The notes under the pieces: model-generated
What the model was told of the DNA's origin: nothing
Seen by the model: the letters and a program-made list of their open reading frames with translations, nothing else
Database searches by the model: none
Program-made: the position numbers and the translations under genes
Shown: piece by piece, positions 32,302 to 41,164 of the stretch
How the letters are laid out: every line of letters starts with the position of its first letter
Numbering within the stretch: the stretch's first letter is position 1
Source: CANLWN01 sp039815505
Lineage (GTDB): Bacteria > Bacteroidota > Bacteroidia > Flavobacteriales > Flavobacteriaceae
NCBI GenBank assembly: GCA_039815505.1
Contig: JBCBZE010000004.1
Coordinates: 1 to 41,164 of the forward strand
DNA length: 41,164 nucleotides
Reading direction: 5' to 3'

Positions 32302-33480
32302 ATGATGAAGCAAGTTGTAATCGTATCCGTAGCACGGACACCCATTGGAAGTTTTATGGGAGCGCTTTCCAGTATTCCGGCACCTAGACTGGGCGCCATG
32401 GCCATTAAAGGAGCCTTGGAAAAAATAAACTTAAAACCAGAAATGGTCGAGGAAGTTCTGATGGGCAATGTAGTGCAGGCGGGAACGGGACAGGCACCGG
32501 CAAGGCAAGCCGCGATATTTGCGGGCATCCCAAATACCGTTCCCTGTACGACGATCAACAAGGTGTGTGCCTCCGGAATGAAGACCGTTATGCAAGCGGC
32601 CCAGTCCATAGCACTGGGAGATACTTCTATCGTAGTTGCCGGGGGTATGGAAAATATGAGCCTTATCCCTCATTATGTACACATGAGAAACGGTCACAAA
32701 TTTGGGCCATCTACCTTGGTCGATGGTATGCAGAAAGATGGTTTGGTGGATGTCTATGATCAAAATGCCATGGGCGTATGTGCAGATGCATGTGCCGTGG
32801 AACACGAATTTAGCAGGGAAGAACAAGACAATTTTGCCGTACAATCCTATCAAAGGTCCGCTGATGCTTGGAAATCGGGTAAGTTTGCCGATGAAGTTAT
32901 CCCAGTGGAAGTACCACAACGTAGGGGGGAACCTTTGAGGGTAACGGAAGATGAAGAATTTAAAAACGTGAAACTTGAAAAAATTCCGGTACTGCGTCCT
33001 GCGTTTTCCAAGGACGGTACGGTTACCGCTGCCAATGCCTCTACTATAAACGATGGGGCCGCCGCTATCATATTGATGAGCGCGGACAAGGCCAAGGAAT
33101 TAAATTTAGAGCCCTTGGCGACCATAAAGAGTTATGCGGATGCCGCTCAGGAACCAAAATGGTTTACCACAGCACCGGCCAAAGCGCTTCCCAAAGCAAT
33201 TGACAAAGCCGGTATTTCCATTGATGATGTAGATTATTTTGAATTTAACGAGGCCTTTGCCGTGGTGGGATTGGCCAACATGAAGTTACTGGGTCTTACA
33301 GATACCAATGTTAATGTTAACGGAGGTGCCGTTTCCCTTGGGCACCCCTTGGGATGTTCCGGGGCTCGAATACTAATTACCTTGTTAAGCGTGTTAGCGC
33401 AAAATAACGGCAAAATAGGAGCGGCGGCCATATGTAATGGAGGAGGTGGTGCATCGGCAATGGTATTGGAAAAAAAATAA
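32302..33480 (+). CDS. Acetyl-CoA C-acyltransferase (thiolase)
   Basis: This 392-residue thiolase has the acyl-accepting Cys89 in INKVCASGMK, the NEAFAVVG motif, His348 in GGAVSLGHPLGCSGAR, and the second Cys378 in CNGGGGAS. It either joins two acetyl-CoA to acetoacetyl-CoA or cleaves beta-ketoacyl-CoA in fatty-acid breakdown. The sequence resembles the biosynthetic AtoB/PhaA type more than the long-chain FadA type, but the direction used in the cell is not decided by this. Length is normal. Two ATGs in a row start the frame. It is divergent from the HD gene and 25 bases ahead of the NlpC/P60 gene. Confidence 0.93.
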   Translation: MMKQVVIVSVARTPIGSFMGALSSIPAPRLGAMAIKGALEKINLKPEMVEEVLMGNVVQAGTGQAPARQAAIFAGIPNTVPCTTINKVCASGMKTVMQAAQSIALGDTSIVVAGGMENMSLIPHYVHMRNGHKFGPSTLVDGMQKDGLVDVYDQNAMGVCADACAVEHEFSREEQDNFAVQSYQRSADAWKSGKFADEVIPVEVPQRRGEPLRVTEDEEFKNVKLEKIPVLRPAFSKDGTVTAANASTINDGAAAIILMSADKAKELNLEPLATIKSYADAAQEPKWFTTAPAKALPKAIDKAGISIDDVDYFEFNEAFAVVGLANMKLLGLTDTNVNVNGGAVSLGHPLGCSGARILITLLSVLAQNNGKIGAAAICNGGGGASAMVLEKK

Positions 33481-33505
33481 TATAAAGCCCCTGTAAAGCA
33501 ACTCT

Positions 33506-34258
33506 ATGCAATACGGTATTTGCCACCTTAGTATTGTTCCGGTACGACTAATTGCAGATGATGCAAGTGAAATGACCACCCAACTATTGTACGGAGATCA
33601 TTTTAAGGTTTTGGAAGAACGAAAAAAATGGAGTAGGATACGTATTTCCTATGATCAATATGAGGGCTGGATCAACAATAAGCAGTTTACCATTATCACG
33701 GAAGAAGCGTTCCAAACCATAGAAAAATTGGAAACGACCAGATATTCCGCAGACTTGGTATCCTCTATCTGCACCCAAAAAGACATTCTGATTCCCATTG
33801 CCCTGGGCTCCTCGATACATAATCTAACTTTACTGTCGCACAGGTACGAAGGTAATTCCATAGAAGGCGTAATGGAAAAATCGAACCTCATCGAAACCGC
33901 AGCATTGTATGTAAACGCACCTTATCTATGGGGTGGTAAAACTCCTTTTGGTATAGACTGTTCCGGGTTTACCCAAATGGTCCATAAAATTAATGGGTAT
34001 AAATTGGCAAGAAACGCAGTCCATCAATCGGAACAAGGCATGGCTTTAAGCTTTATAGAAGAAAGCGAACCAGGAGATTTGGCTTTTTTTGATAATAGTG
34101 AGGGGGTAATAGACCATGTAGGAATCATTATGCAGAACAACCACATTATCCATTCTTATGGAAAAGTACGCATAGACCGGTTAGATCATACCGGAATTTT
34201 TAATAATGAAATTGGGAATTATACGCATAAATTAAGGGTAATCAAAAAAATTATCTAA
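33506..34258 (+). CDS. NlpC/P60-family peptidase with SH3-like N-terminus
   Basis: The 250-residue product has a bacterial SH3-like region (about 1-62, ending YDQYEGWINNKQF), a linker, then a C40 peptidase domain. Cys152 lies in FGIDCSGFTQMVH, His204 in IDHVGI, and a third polar residue near His216 in HIIHSYG. PYLWGGKTPFG precedes the nucleophile as usual. Such enzymes cut gamma-D-Glu-diamino-acid links in cell-wall peptides. No signal peptide is visible, so it may process recycled muropeptides in the cytoplasm. It follows the thiolase gene by 25 bases and ends at a strong terminator. Confidence 0.9.
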   Translation: MQYGICHLSIVPVRLIADDASEMTTQLLYGDHFKVLEERKKWSRIRISYDQYEGWINNKQFTIITEEAFQTIEKLETTRYSADLVSSICTQKDILIPIALGSSIHNLTLLSHRYEGNSIEGVMEKSNLIETAALYVNAPYLWGGKTPFGIDCSGFTQMVHKINGYKLARNAVHQSEQGMALSFIEESEPGDLAFFDNSEGVIDHVGIIMQNNHIIHSYGKVRIDRLDHTGIFNNEIGNYTHKLRVIKKII

Positions 34259-34261
34259 CAG

Positions 34262-34290
34262 AAAGGGCCATGATGATCATGGCCCTTTTT
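34262..34290. terminator. Bidirectional terminator between convergent genes
   Basis: AAAGGGCCAT (34262-34271) pairs with ATGGCCCTTT (34279-34288) and the stem can extend inward, followed by a T run on the right and preceded by A residues on the left. It separates the peptidase gene from the convergent TPR gene. Confidence 0.82.
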
Positions 34291-34313
34291 AGTACATAAC
34301 TATACGGTACTTA

Positions 34314-35576
34314 TTATTCTCCCAACAATTTTTTCACCCGCATAAAATTTTCATTATCCCCTAAAGCCCCATAAATGTTCTTCAACTGGGAAAGCAAACT
34401 TTGATTATCGGGATTTTGCTTTAAGGCATCTTCCAAAATCTTCACACCTTCAAGAAAAAGATTATCTTTCTTTTCCTTAAGTACATCATATCGTGCAACA
34501 TCGGCCCTTGAATTCCCCAAAGAGTTCATTTCATCGATCAATCCGTTGCCCTCGTTCACATAGGTGGTAGAAAGGTTAATTTGTGCATTGGTATAACTTG
34601 GATTTATTTCCAGTGCTTTTCTGTAGGCGTCCCTAGCCTCTTCCAAGTTTCCTTGCTCCATATTTATGGTACCTATATTGTAGAGTAAATCGGGGTTATC
34701 GGGAGCCATTGCGGAGGCTTCTGCCATCAACTCCTTGAATTTCTCCTTATCGCCCTGCTGTAAATACAGGTTGGCTTCACTAATGACCAAGTTTACGTCA
34801 TTTGGATCATTGGCCCTTGCATCCTTGAAAGCCGCCAAGGCCTTTTCATCTTGACCAAGTTGTGTATAAATCAGTGCTATATTCTTGACTATTTCCGATT
34901 TTTTTGAAGGCGTTTTTTCGTCCTTGGGATCCTTTAATGTACCTGCCTTAACATATAGGTCCCTTTGCGCTTTATCCAATGTTTGAACTTCGCCGGTCTC
35001 TACATTTACCCCGGTATAAACGGTACTGCTTCCATCGTAGCCCACGGATTTCAATTCCTCATAATAACCTAGGGCATCCTCATAATGGCCGCCGTTCACG
35101 GACATACTGGCCGCAAAATATAACCAGGATGTATCTTTTGGACTAAGTTTATAGCCCTTGTACAATTTCTCAGCTGCAACTTTGTACCTTTTTTCTTTTT
35201 CATCCTCGACGGCAGAATTTACCAGAGTGGCGGTCAATTCGGTCAGTTTTTGTTTAGACTGTGAACCATACTTGGCCTTACCACTTTTTTCTTCGACCGA
35301 TATTACTTCATTATAAGAGGATATGGCCACATCAAAAGCATCCGTATCTCCTTTTTGAGCTAAATCGGAATATACATTACCTTTTACAAAGTGGTACTGT
35401 GCCTGCATCCTTGGATCGGCACTTCCAATAAGGGACGAAGCACCTTCTAGGGCTGTTTTAGCGGCAGCGGCATCGCCACCCTTCAAAGCTTTTTCAGCAG
35501 CTTTAATTTCCGCTTTTTGTGAAAAACCGACTATGGAAAATGTCATAGCCGCCAGAATTAAAATTTTAGTTTTCAT
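34314..35576 (-). CDS. Secreted tetratricopeptide-repeat protein
   Basis: The 420-residue product has a signal peptide (about 1-19, MTFSIVGFSQ) and several TPR helix pairs. The clearest are IALIYTQLGQDEKALAAFKD, then NLYLQQGDKEKFKELMAEA, LYNIGTINMEQGNLEEARDA and the pair starting YTNAQINLS. TPR proteins act as protein-binding scaffolds, and the partner here is unknown. It lies 36 bases downstream of gyrA on the same strand and may be co-transcribed with it. Confidence 0.88.
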   Translation of the reverse strand: MKTKILILAAMTFSIVGFSQKAEIKAAEKALKGGDAAAAKTALEGASSLIGSADPRMQAQYHFVKGNVYSDLAQKGDTDAFDVAISSYNEVISVEEKSGKAKYGSQSKQKLTELTATLVNSAVEDEKEKRYKVAAEKLYKGYKLSPKDTSWLYFAASMSVNGGHYEDALGYYEELKSVGYDGSSTVYTGVNVETGEVQTLDKAQRDLYVKAGTLKDPKDEKTPSKKSEIVKNIALIYTQLGQDEKALAAFKDARANDPNDVNLVISEANLYLQQGDKEKFKELMAEASAMAPDNPDLLYNIGTINMEQGNLEEARDAYRKALEINPSYTNAQINLSTTYVNEGNGLIDEMNSLGNSRADVARYDVLKEKKDNLFLEGVKILEDALKQNPDNQSLLSQLKNIYGALGDNENFMRVKKLLGE

Positions 35577-35612
35577 ATTTAATTTAAATTAATGTATTAG
35601 TGTTTATCAAAG

Positions 35613-38144
35613 TTAATCTTTTGTTTCGGTACCTTCATTATCAAGAGCCGTGCCATCTTCTTCGTTCACTTCTATGTTCAGAATATCCGCTTCGTCCATT
35701 GCCTCCTCATCTTTCATCACTTTGGCCACTGCGGCAATAGAATCCTCATCCTTTAAATTGATAAGTTTAACCCCTTGCGTAGCCCTTCCCATTACCCTAA
35801 GGTCCTCTACACTCATTCGAATGGCGATACCAGATTTGTTTATGATCATTAGATCATCGGAATCCGTTACACTTTTTATCGCAACGAGACCACCTGTTTT
35901 ATCCGTTATAGAAATGGTTTTTACACCTTTACCTCCTCTATTGGTAATCCTATAATCGTCGATGCTGGATCGCTTACCGAAGCCGTTTTCCGAAACGACC
36001 AAAATCTCGTCGTCAAAATTATGGACCGACACCATACCTATGACCTCATCTTCTTCGCTTGCCAAGGTAATGCCCCTAACTCCCGAGGCATTTCTCCCCA
36101 TGGGTCTGGTCTTACTTTCCTCGAACCGAATGGCTTTACCTGATTTTAGTCCTAAAAATATCTGGCTGGTACCCGTAGTAAGTTTGGCTTCCAATAACTC
36201 GTCCCCTTCTCGAATCCCAATAGCGTTGATACCGTTTTGACGTGGTCTGGAGTATTGTTCCAAGGACGTCTTTTTCACCGTCCCTTTTTTGGTCGCCATG
36301 ATTACATAATGACTATTTACATAATCCTCATCTTTTAAATCCTGAGTGCATATGAATGCCTTTACCTTATCATCTTGTTCTATATTGATCAGGTTTTGAA
36401 TGGCCCTGCCCTTGGAAGTTCTGCTTCCCTCGGGAATTTCATATACCCGCATCCAGAAACATTTCCCTTTTTGGGTAAAGAACAACATATATTGATGGTT
36501 GGTACCCACAAAAAGATGCTCCAAGAAGTCTTCGTTTCTCGTTGAGGACGCTTTCTGGCCAACTCCTCCCCTGTTTTGGGTCTTATATTCCGTTAAAGGT
36601 GTCCTTTTGATATATCCGGCATGGGAAATTGTAATCACGACTTGCTCATCGGGAATCATATCCTCAATGCTTAGGTCCCCTCCGGCAAAGTTGATCTCTG
36701 AACGCCGTTCATCACCATATTTTTCCTTTACCACTAGAAGTTCGTCCTTGATAATCTGCATTCTTCGATCCTTCTTTTCCAGAATATCCTTTAAATCCGC
36801 GATCGTTTTTATGATTTCATCGTACTCGGAACGTAACTTGTCCTGTTCAAGACCCGTAAGCTGACGCAAACGCATTTCAACGATAGCTTTGGATTGTATT
36901 TCCGTAAGCTTAAAACGTTCCATTAGATTTTCACGTGCCTCATCGGCATTTGAAGACGCCCTAATTATCGCTATGACCTCATCGATGTTGTCCGAAGCAA
37001 TAATAAGCCCTTCCAAGATATGTGCCCTATCCTCGGCTTTCTTAAGTTCAAACTTGGTTCTTCGGACGACGACCTCATGACGATGTTCCACAAAATAGTG
37101 AATCATCTCCTTAACGTTCAACAATTGAGGTCTGCCATTTACCAATGCTATGTTGTTGACACTAAAAGAAGATTGTAAAGCCGTGTACTTATATAAGGTA
37201 TTGAGCACTATATTGGGGATAGCATCTCTTTTAAGGATATAGACGATACGCATACCGTTACGATCAGATTCGTCCCGGATGCTGGAAATGCCTTCTATCT
37301 TTTTGTCATTGATCAAATCGGCCGTCTTTTTGATCATATCCGCCTTATTGATTTGATAGGGTATCTCTGTAACGATAATACATTCTTTCCCCTGAACCTC
37401 CTCAAAATTGGCTTTTGCGCGCATCACCACTCTTCCCCTTCCGGTATGAAAGGCCTCTTTTACCCCATCATAGCCGTAAATGATACCACCTGTGGGAAAA
37501 TCAGGGGCCTTGATATGGGTAATTAGCTCATCTATTTCAATGGCATTATTATCGATATAGGCAACGGTACCATCTATAACTTCCGATAAATTATGCGGTG
37601 GCATATTGGTCGCCATACCCACCGCAATTCCTGACGCACCATTGACCAATAGACTTGGTATCCTGGTTGGGAGTACCTTAGGCTCCTGAAGTGAATCATC
37701 AAAGTTCAATTGGTGATCAACCGTATCCTTTTCAATATCCGCCAGCATTTCATCCGCGATCTTTCGCATACGGGCTTCCGTATATCGCATGGCAGCTGGG
37801 CTGTCCCCGTCAATGGAACCAAAGTTTCCCTGTCCGTCGACCAACATATAACGCAAGCTCCATTCCTGGGCCATACGTACCATGGAGTCATAGACGGATG
37901 TATCTCCATGGGGGTGGTATTTACCTAATACTTCCCCAACAATACGAGCAGATTTCTTGTGTGCACTACTTGATCTGACACCTAATTCATGCATCCCATA
38001 CAAAACCCTCCTATGTACTGGTTTTAAGCCATCCCTGACATCGGGTAAGGCACGTGACACAATGACCGACATTGAATAGTCAATGTAGGCAGATTTCATT
38101 TCATCTTCAATGTTAATAGGAATCAATTTTTCTCCTTCCGCCAT
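35613..38144 (-). CDS. gyrA: DNA gyrase subunit A
   Basis: The 843-residue subunit cuts and reseals DNA for negative supercoiling. The N-terminal breakage-reunion domain contains SMSVIVSRALPDVRDGLKPV, HPHGDTSVYDS and the catalytic Tyr121 in AAMRYTEARM. The C-terminal DNA-wrapping domain shows a gyrase-box variant QNRGGVGQ and later blades with NRGGKG. The tail is acidic. The quinolone-contact position equal to E. coli Ser83 is Thr82, and the Asp87 equivalent is kept (D86). Length and box favour GyrA over ParC. It is transcribed away from clpC. Confidence 0.96.
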   Translation of the reverse strand: MAEGEKLIPINIEDEMKSAYIDYSMSVIVSRALPDVRDGLKPVHRRVLYGMHELGVRSSSAHKKSARIVGEVLGKYHPHGDTSVYDSMVRMAQEWSLRYMLVDGQGNFGSIDGDSPAAMRYTEARMRKIADEMLADIEKDTVDHQLNFDDSLQEPKVLPTRIPSLLVNGASGIAVGMATNMPPHNLSEVIDGTVAYIDNNAIEIDELITHIKAPDFPTGGIIYGYDGVKEAFHTGRGRVVMRAKANFEEVQGKECIIVTEIPYQINKADMIKKTADLINDKKIEGISSIRDESDRNGMRIVYILKRDAIPNIVLNTLYKYTALQSSFSVNNIALVNGRPQLLNVKEMIHYFVEHRHEVVVRRTKFELKKAEDRAHILEGLIIASDNIDEVIAIIRASSNADEARENLMERFKLTEIQSKAIVEMRLRQLTGLEQDKLRSEYDEIIKTIADLKDILEKKDRRMQIIKDELLVVKEKYGDERRSEINFAGGDLSIEDMIPDEQVVITISHAGYIKRTPLTEYKTQNRGGVGQKASSTRNEDFLEHLFVGTNHQYMLFFTQKGKCFWMRVYEIPEGSRTSKGRAIQNLINIEQDDKVKAFICTQDLKDEDYVNSHYVIMATKKGTVKKTSLEQYSRPRQNGINAIGIREGDELLEAKLTTGTSQIFLGLKSGKAIRFEESKTRPMGRNASGVRGITLASEEDEVIGMVSVHNFDDEILVVSENGFGKRSSIDDYRITNRGGKGVKTISITDKTGGLVAIKSVTDSDDLMIINKSGIAIRMSVEDLRVMGRATQGVKLINLKDEDSIAAVAKVMKDEEAMDEADILNIEVNEEDGTALDNEGTETKD

Positions 38145-38402
38145 CTTGGAATTTTCTAATATTTATTTCGTTAATAAAACATGCCAATATACGCAAAATC
38201 CTAGCTCTCAAAGTACTTTGAGCATACTTTATTAAAGAATTTATTAACAGCACCAGCCCCTATGGCGGTTGATAATTTGGGTGTTAATTTTTTTGTAAAT
38301 AAGGGTTTTTTTCGTCATTTAGGCATAGTTTATCGAATATGGGTACAGTATTTGCCTTAGTTTGGCATAGATTTACTAATTTTAAAGGCGAAAGGATATT
38401 TT
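38145..38402. promoter_or_regulatory. Divergent gyrA/clpC intergenic region
   Basis: These 258 AT-rich bases must hold the promoters of both gyrA (minus) and clpC (plus). On the plus strand TTAGTTTG (around 38358) is one mismatch from the Bacteroidota -7 consensus, but no firm -33 partner is identified. No operator such as a CtsR or HrcA site is recognised. Confidence 0.4.
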
Positions 38403-40952
38403 ATGGATGATAATTTTTCCCCCAGGGTAAAGGATGTAATTGCTTATAGCAAAGAAGAAGCATTGCGGCTTGGCCATGATTTTATTGGTACGGAACACTT
38501 AATGTTAGGGTTACTCCGCGATGGAAACGGAAAAGCGATCAGCATTCTGGATGCGTTGGACGTTGACCTGGATCATCTACGTAGAAAAGTGGAGATCTTA
38601 AGCCCGGCCAATCCAAACTCGGGAAATTTACAAAAAGACAAGAAAAACCTGCACCTGACAAGACAGGCGGAGCGTGCATTGAAAACAACATTTTTAGAAG
38701 CTAAATTATTTCAAAGCTCCTCTATAAATACCGCCCACTTGTTATTGTGCATTTTAAGAAATGAAAATGACCCCACCACCAAATTATTGCATAAGCTTAA
38801 AGTGGATTATGATGGTGTAAAGGAACAGTTTAAATCTATGATCACCAGCGACGATGATTTTATAGATTCACCCACCTCCGAATCTTTTCCAAGCGATTCC
38901 GATGAGGGCAACGAAGGAAAAGAAGGTACTTTCGGTGCCGCTTCCGGTCAGAAAGGAAATAAAAAATCCAAAACACCCGTTTTGGACAATTTTGGAAGGG
39001 ACCTTACCCAACTGGCGGAGGAGAATAAATTGGACCCTGTCGTAGGCAGGGAAAAGGAAATAGAACGGGTTTCACAGATATTAAGTAGAAGAAAAAAGAA
39101 CAATCCTTTATTAATAGGTGAACCTGGTGTTGGTAAAAGTGCCATAGCCGAAGGGCTTGCTCTCAGAATCATCAACAAAAAAGTATCGCGCATCCTCTAT
39201 GGTAAACGTGTGGTCACTTTAGATCTAGCCTCTTTGGTGGCGGGGACCAAATACCGCGGGCAGTTCGAAGAAAGGATGAAGGCGGTAATGAACGAACTGG
39301 AGAAGAACGATGACGTTATTCTTTTCATTGATGAGATACATACCATTGTTGGTGCAGGTGGGGCTACGGGAAGTCTTGATGCCTCCAATATGTTTAAACC
39401 CGCTTTGGCAAGAGGGGAGATACAATGTATTGGTGCTACTACCTTGGATGAGTATAGACAGTACATTGAGAAAGATGGTGCCCTTGAACGTCGTTTCCAA
39501 AAAGTCATGGTAGAACCTACTTCGGTAGAGGAAACCATAGAAATCCTAATGAACATTAAAGGGAAATATGAAGACCACCATAACGTGATTTATACGGATG
39601 ACGCCATAGTTGCCTGCGTAAAACTGACGAACAGGTACATGACGGATAGATTTCTACCGGACAAGGCTATAGATGCATTGGACGAAGCAGGTTCTCGCGT
39701 TCATATTGTAAATATGGACGTCCCAAAACAAATTTTGGAGTTGGAAAAACAGTTGGAGGATGTACGGGAACTAAAAAATAATGTTGTCAAAAAACAACGT
39801 TATGAAGAAGCCGCGAAATTAAGGGACGATGAAAAGCGTTTGGAAAAAGAACTATCCGTTGCCCAGGAGAAATGGGAAGACGATAGCAAACTGCATCGAG
39901 AAACCGTTTCGGAAGATAATGTAGCGGATGTGGTTTCCATGATGAGCGGAATACCCGTGAACAGGATAGCCCAGACAGAGAGTAACAAATTGGCGGAATT
40001 ACCGGAATTGATCAAAGGCAATGTTATTGGTCAGGACGAAGCGGTCGCAAAAGTGTCCAAAGCCATACAAAGAAACAGAGCAGGGTTAAAAGACCCTAAT
40101 AAGCCCATAGGTTCGTTTATCTTTCTTGGACAAACCGGGGTGGGCAAAACCCAACTTGCCAAAATACTGGCAAAGGAATTGTTTGATTCGGAAGATGCGC
40201 TTATTAGGATAGACATGAGCGAATATATGGAAAAATTTGCCATATCCAGACTAGTAGGGGCACCCCCAGGATATGTAGGTTATGAAGAGGGAGGTCAATT
40301 AACGGAGAAAGTACGAAGAAAACCATATTCGGTCATCTTGTTGGATGAGGTGGAAAAAGCCCACCCGGATGTATTCAATATGCTTTTACAAGTCCTGGAC
40401 GATGGTTATCTCACGGATAGTTTAGGTAGAAAAATCGACTTTAGAAATACCATCATAATTATGACGTCCAATATAGGGGCGCGTCAATTAAAGGATTTCG
40501 GGCAAGGTGTCGGTTTTGGTACCGCAGCAAAGAAATCCCAAGCCGACAGTCATCAAAAAAGCGTTATAGAAAATGCCCTGAAAAAGGCATTTGCACCGGA
40601 ATTCCTGAACAGAATAGATGACGTTGTGGTGTTCAACCCACTGGAACGCGAGCATATCCACAGTATTATCGATATTGAATTGGATAAATTATTCGCCAGG
40701 ATAAAGGACATAGGATACGAATTAAGTTTAACGGAGAAAGCAAAGGATTATATCGCTGAAAAAGGTTTTGATAAACAATATGGTGCACGACCTTTGAAAA
40801 GGGCAATTCAAAAGTATATAGAAGATGCGTTGGCCGAGGAAATTGTAAACGCAAAGTTGCAGGAAGGTGATAGTATTTTTATGGATTTAGACGAGAAAAA
40901 GGAAGAGCTTACCATAAAGATCAAAAAGGCTAAAAAATCCTCTGAGGCATAG
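38403..40952 (+). CDS. clpC: ATP-dependent Clp protease ATPase subunit ClpC
   Basis: This 849-residue AAA+ unfoldase feeds proteins to ClpP. Its parts in order are a double Clp N-domain (about 1-145), an acidic linker (about 150-190), AAA1 with Walker A GEPGVGKS (239-246), a UVR/middle segment with KKQRYEEAAKLRDDEKRLEKEL (about 465-490), AAA2 with Walker A GQTGVGKT (576-583) and a C-terminal domain ending in Lys-rich sequence. The UVR-type middle region and length identify ClpC rather than ClpA or ClpB. It stands alone on the plus strand and ends in a strong terminator. Confidence 0.95.
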   Translation: MDDNFSPRVKDVIAYSKEEALRLGHDFIGTEHLMLGLLRDGNGKAISILDALDVDLDHLRRKVEILSPANPNSGNLQKDKKNLHLTRQAERALKTTFLEAKLFQSSSINTAHLLLCILRNENDPTTKLLHKLKVDYDGVKEQFKSMITSDDDFIDSPTSESFPSDSDEGNEGKEGTFGAASGQKGNKKSKTPVLDNFGRDLTQLAEENKLDPVVGREKEIERVSQILSRRKKNNPLLIGEPGVGKSAIAEGLALRIINKKVSRILYGKRVVTLDLASLVAGTKYRGQFEERMKAVMNELEKNDDVILFIDEIHTIVGAGGATGSLDASNMFKPALARGEIQCIGATTLDEYRQYIEKDGALERRFQKVMVEPTSVEETIEILMNIKGKYEDHHNVIYTDDAIVACVKLTNRYMTDRFLPDKAIDALDEAGSRVHIVNMDVPKQILELEKQLEDVRELKNNVVKKQRYEEAAKLRDDEKRLEKELSVAQEKWEDDSKLHRETVSEDNVADVVSMMSGIPVNRIAQTESNKLAELPELIKGNVIGQDEAVAKVSKAIQRNRAGLKDPNKPIGSFIFLGQTGVGKTQLAKILAKELFDSEDALIRIDMSEYMEKFAISRLVGAPPGYVGYEEGGQLTEKVRRKPYSVILLDEVEKAHPDVFNMLLQVLDDGYLTDSLGRKIDFRNTIIIMTSNIGARQLKDFGQGVGFGTAAKKSQADSHQKSVIENALKKAFAPEFLNRIDDVVVFNPLEREHIHSIIDIELDKLFARIKDIGYELSLTEKAKDYIAEKGFDKQYGARPLKRAIQKYIEDALAEEIVNAKLQEGDSIFMDLDEKKEELTIKIKKAKKSSEA

Positions 40953-40975
40953 GTTCGTAAGAATTTAATGATAGG

Positions 40976-41005
40976 GGAGTCGAATAAATCGACTCCCTTT
41001 TTTTA
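40976..41005 (+). terminator. Intrinsic terminator after clpC
   Basis: GGGAGTCGA (40976-40984) pairs perfectly with TCGACTCCC (40990-40998) around a 5-base loop, followed by a run of seven to nine T residues. Confidence 0.9.
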
Positions 41006-41150
41006 TGGCCTTCTTCCACTAGGTAAGAAATAAAATACGGATACGGAACCTAACACACCATATAAACGATATTTAAGCTTTTAGTCTAATATTTTTTACA
41101 ATAAATGACCATACGTCTACTTTCGTTTAAGACACTATAATACGCAGAAA

Positions 41151-41164
41151 ATGAAAGTTGGACC
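41151..41164 (+). CDS. Possible first codons of the next gene
   Basis: An ATG at 41151 opens MKVG and runs off the window, about 150 bases after the clpC terminator. The four codons are too few to identify a product or confirm that this is a gene. Confidence 0.2.

Noticed and set aside
35898..37903. gyrA Thr82 as a quinolone-resistance mutation
   Set aside because: The residue at the E. coli Ser83 position varies naturally between phyla, and there is no sign it was selected here.
38361..38400. Full clpC promoter with -33 and -7 boxes
   Set aside because: Only a one-mismatch -7-like motif was found, and no -33 box at proper spacing could be defended.
1..41164. CRISPR arrays, rRNA genes, insertion sequences
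   Set aside because: No regularly spaced repeat-spacer pattern, no rRNA-like stretch, and no transposase frame with terminal repeats was seen.

Overview
The window looks like chromosome from a member of the Flavobacteriaceae (Bacteroidota). The evidence is protein family content: a CarboxypepD_reg-type TonB receptor, a BfmA/BtgA-like mobilisation protein, a DUF5712/MobB-like relaxase, an IntDOT-like tyrosine recombinase, a 7TM-HD phosphohydrolase, and gyrA divergent from clpC. Intergenic DNA is AT-rich, many genes start on ATGA-type overlaps, and Shine-Dalgarno signals are weak. I cannot name a genus.

Region 1 (1-15315, all minus strand) is a compact, probably copper-handling gene train. In transcription order it holds a small HYC/CC/PPP protein, a CusA-like RND pump, a TolC-like channel, a DUF3347 lipoprotein, a lipoprotein with the metal site of acetolactate decarboxylase, a regulator joining an HMA-like metal-binding head to an AraC DNA-binding tail, a Cu(I)-type P1B ATPase, a PepSY membrane protein, a CusB-like adaptor carrying both a heavy-metal-binding motif and DUF3347, a Cys/His-rich small protein, a TonB-dependent receptor, and the start of a Fur-family regulator cut by the window edge. 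Most spacings are under 20 bases or overlapping.

Region 2 (about 15600-20650, plus strand) is a mobilisation module: SSB, a RadC/JAB protein, a small orphan protein, a structured non-coding stretch that looks like an oriT, a mobilisation accessory protein, a relaxase and a VirD4/TraG-type coupling protein. No mating-pair-formation genes are visible, so this looks like an integrative mobilisable element rather than a self-transmissible one, unless the rest lies left of the window.

Region 3 (20824-28113, plus strand) is defence-type cargo: a Gabija-like pair (OLD/TOPRIM ATPase and UvrD-like helicase), then a DUF4238 protein, a roughly 620-residue protein ending in an RNxxxHG (DUF4209/HEPN-like) motif, and a small orphan gene. 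Strong hairpins bound the module. The four-gene row is the best candidate for an undescribed or extended system.

Region 4 (28303-30011) is the element's right end: a tyrosine integrase, a cluster of 12-bp repeats upstream of it that could be arm-type sites, and tRNA-Pro(TGG), whose 3' end faces the element and is the likely attachment gene. tRNA-Ser(GCT) follows. The copper train, mobilisation module and defence module all lie on the element side of tRNA-Pro. The matching left attachment site is not in the window, so copper-operon membership in the element is inferred.

Region 5 (30136-41164) is ordinary chromosome: an HD phosphohydrolase, thiolase, NlpC/P60 peptidase, TPR protein, gyrA, clpC, and possibly the first codons of another gene.
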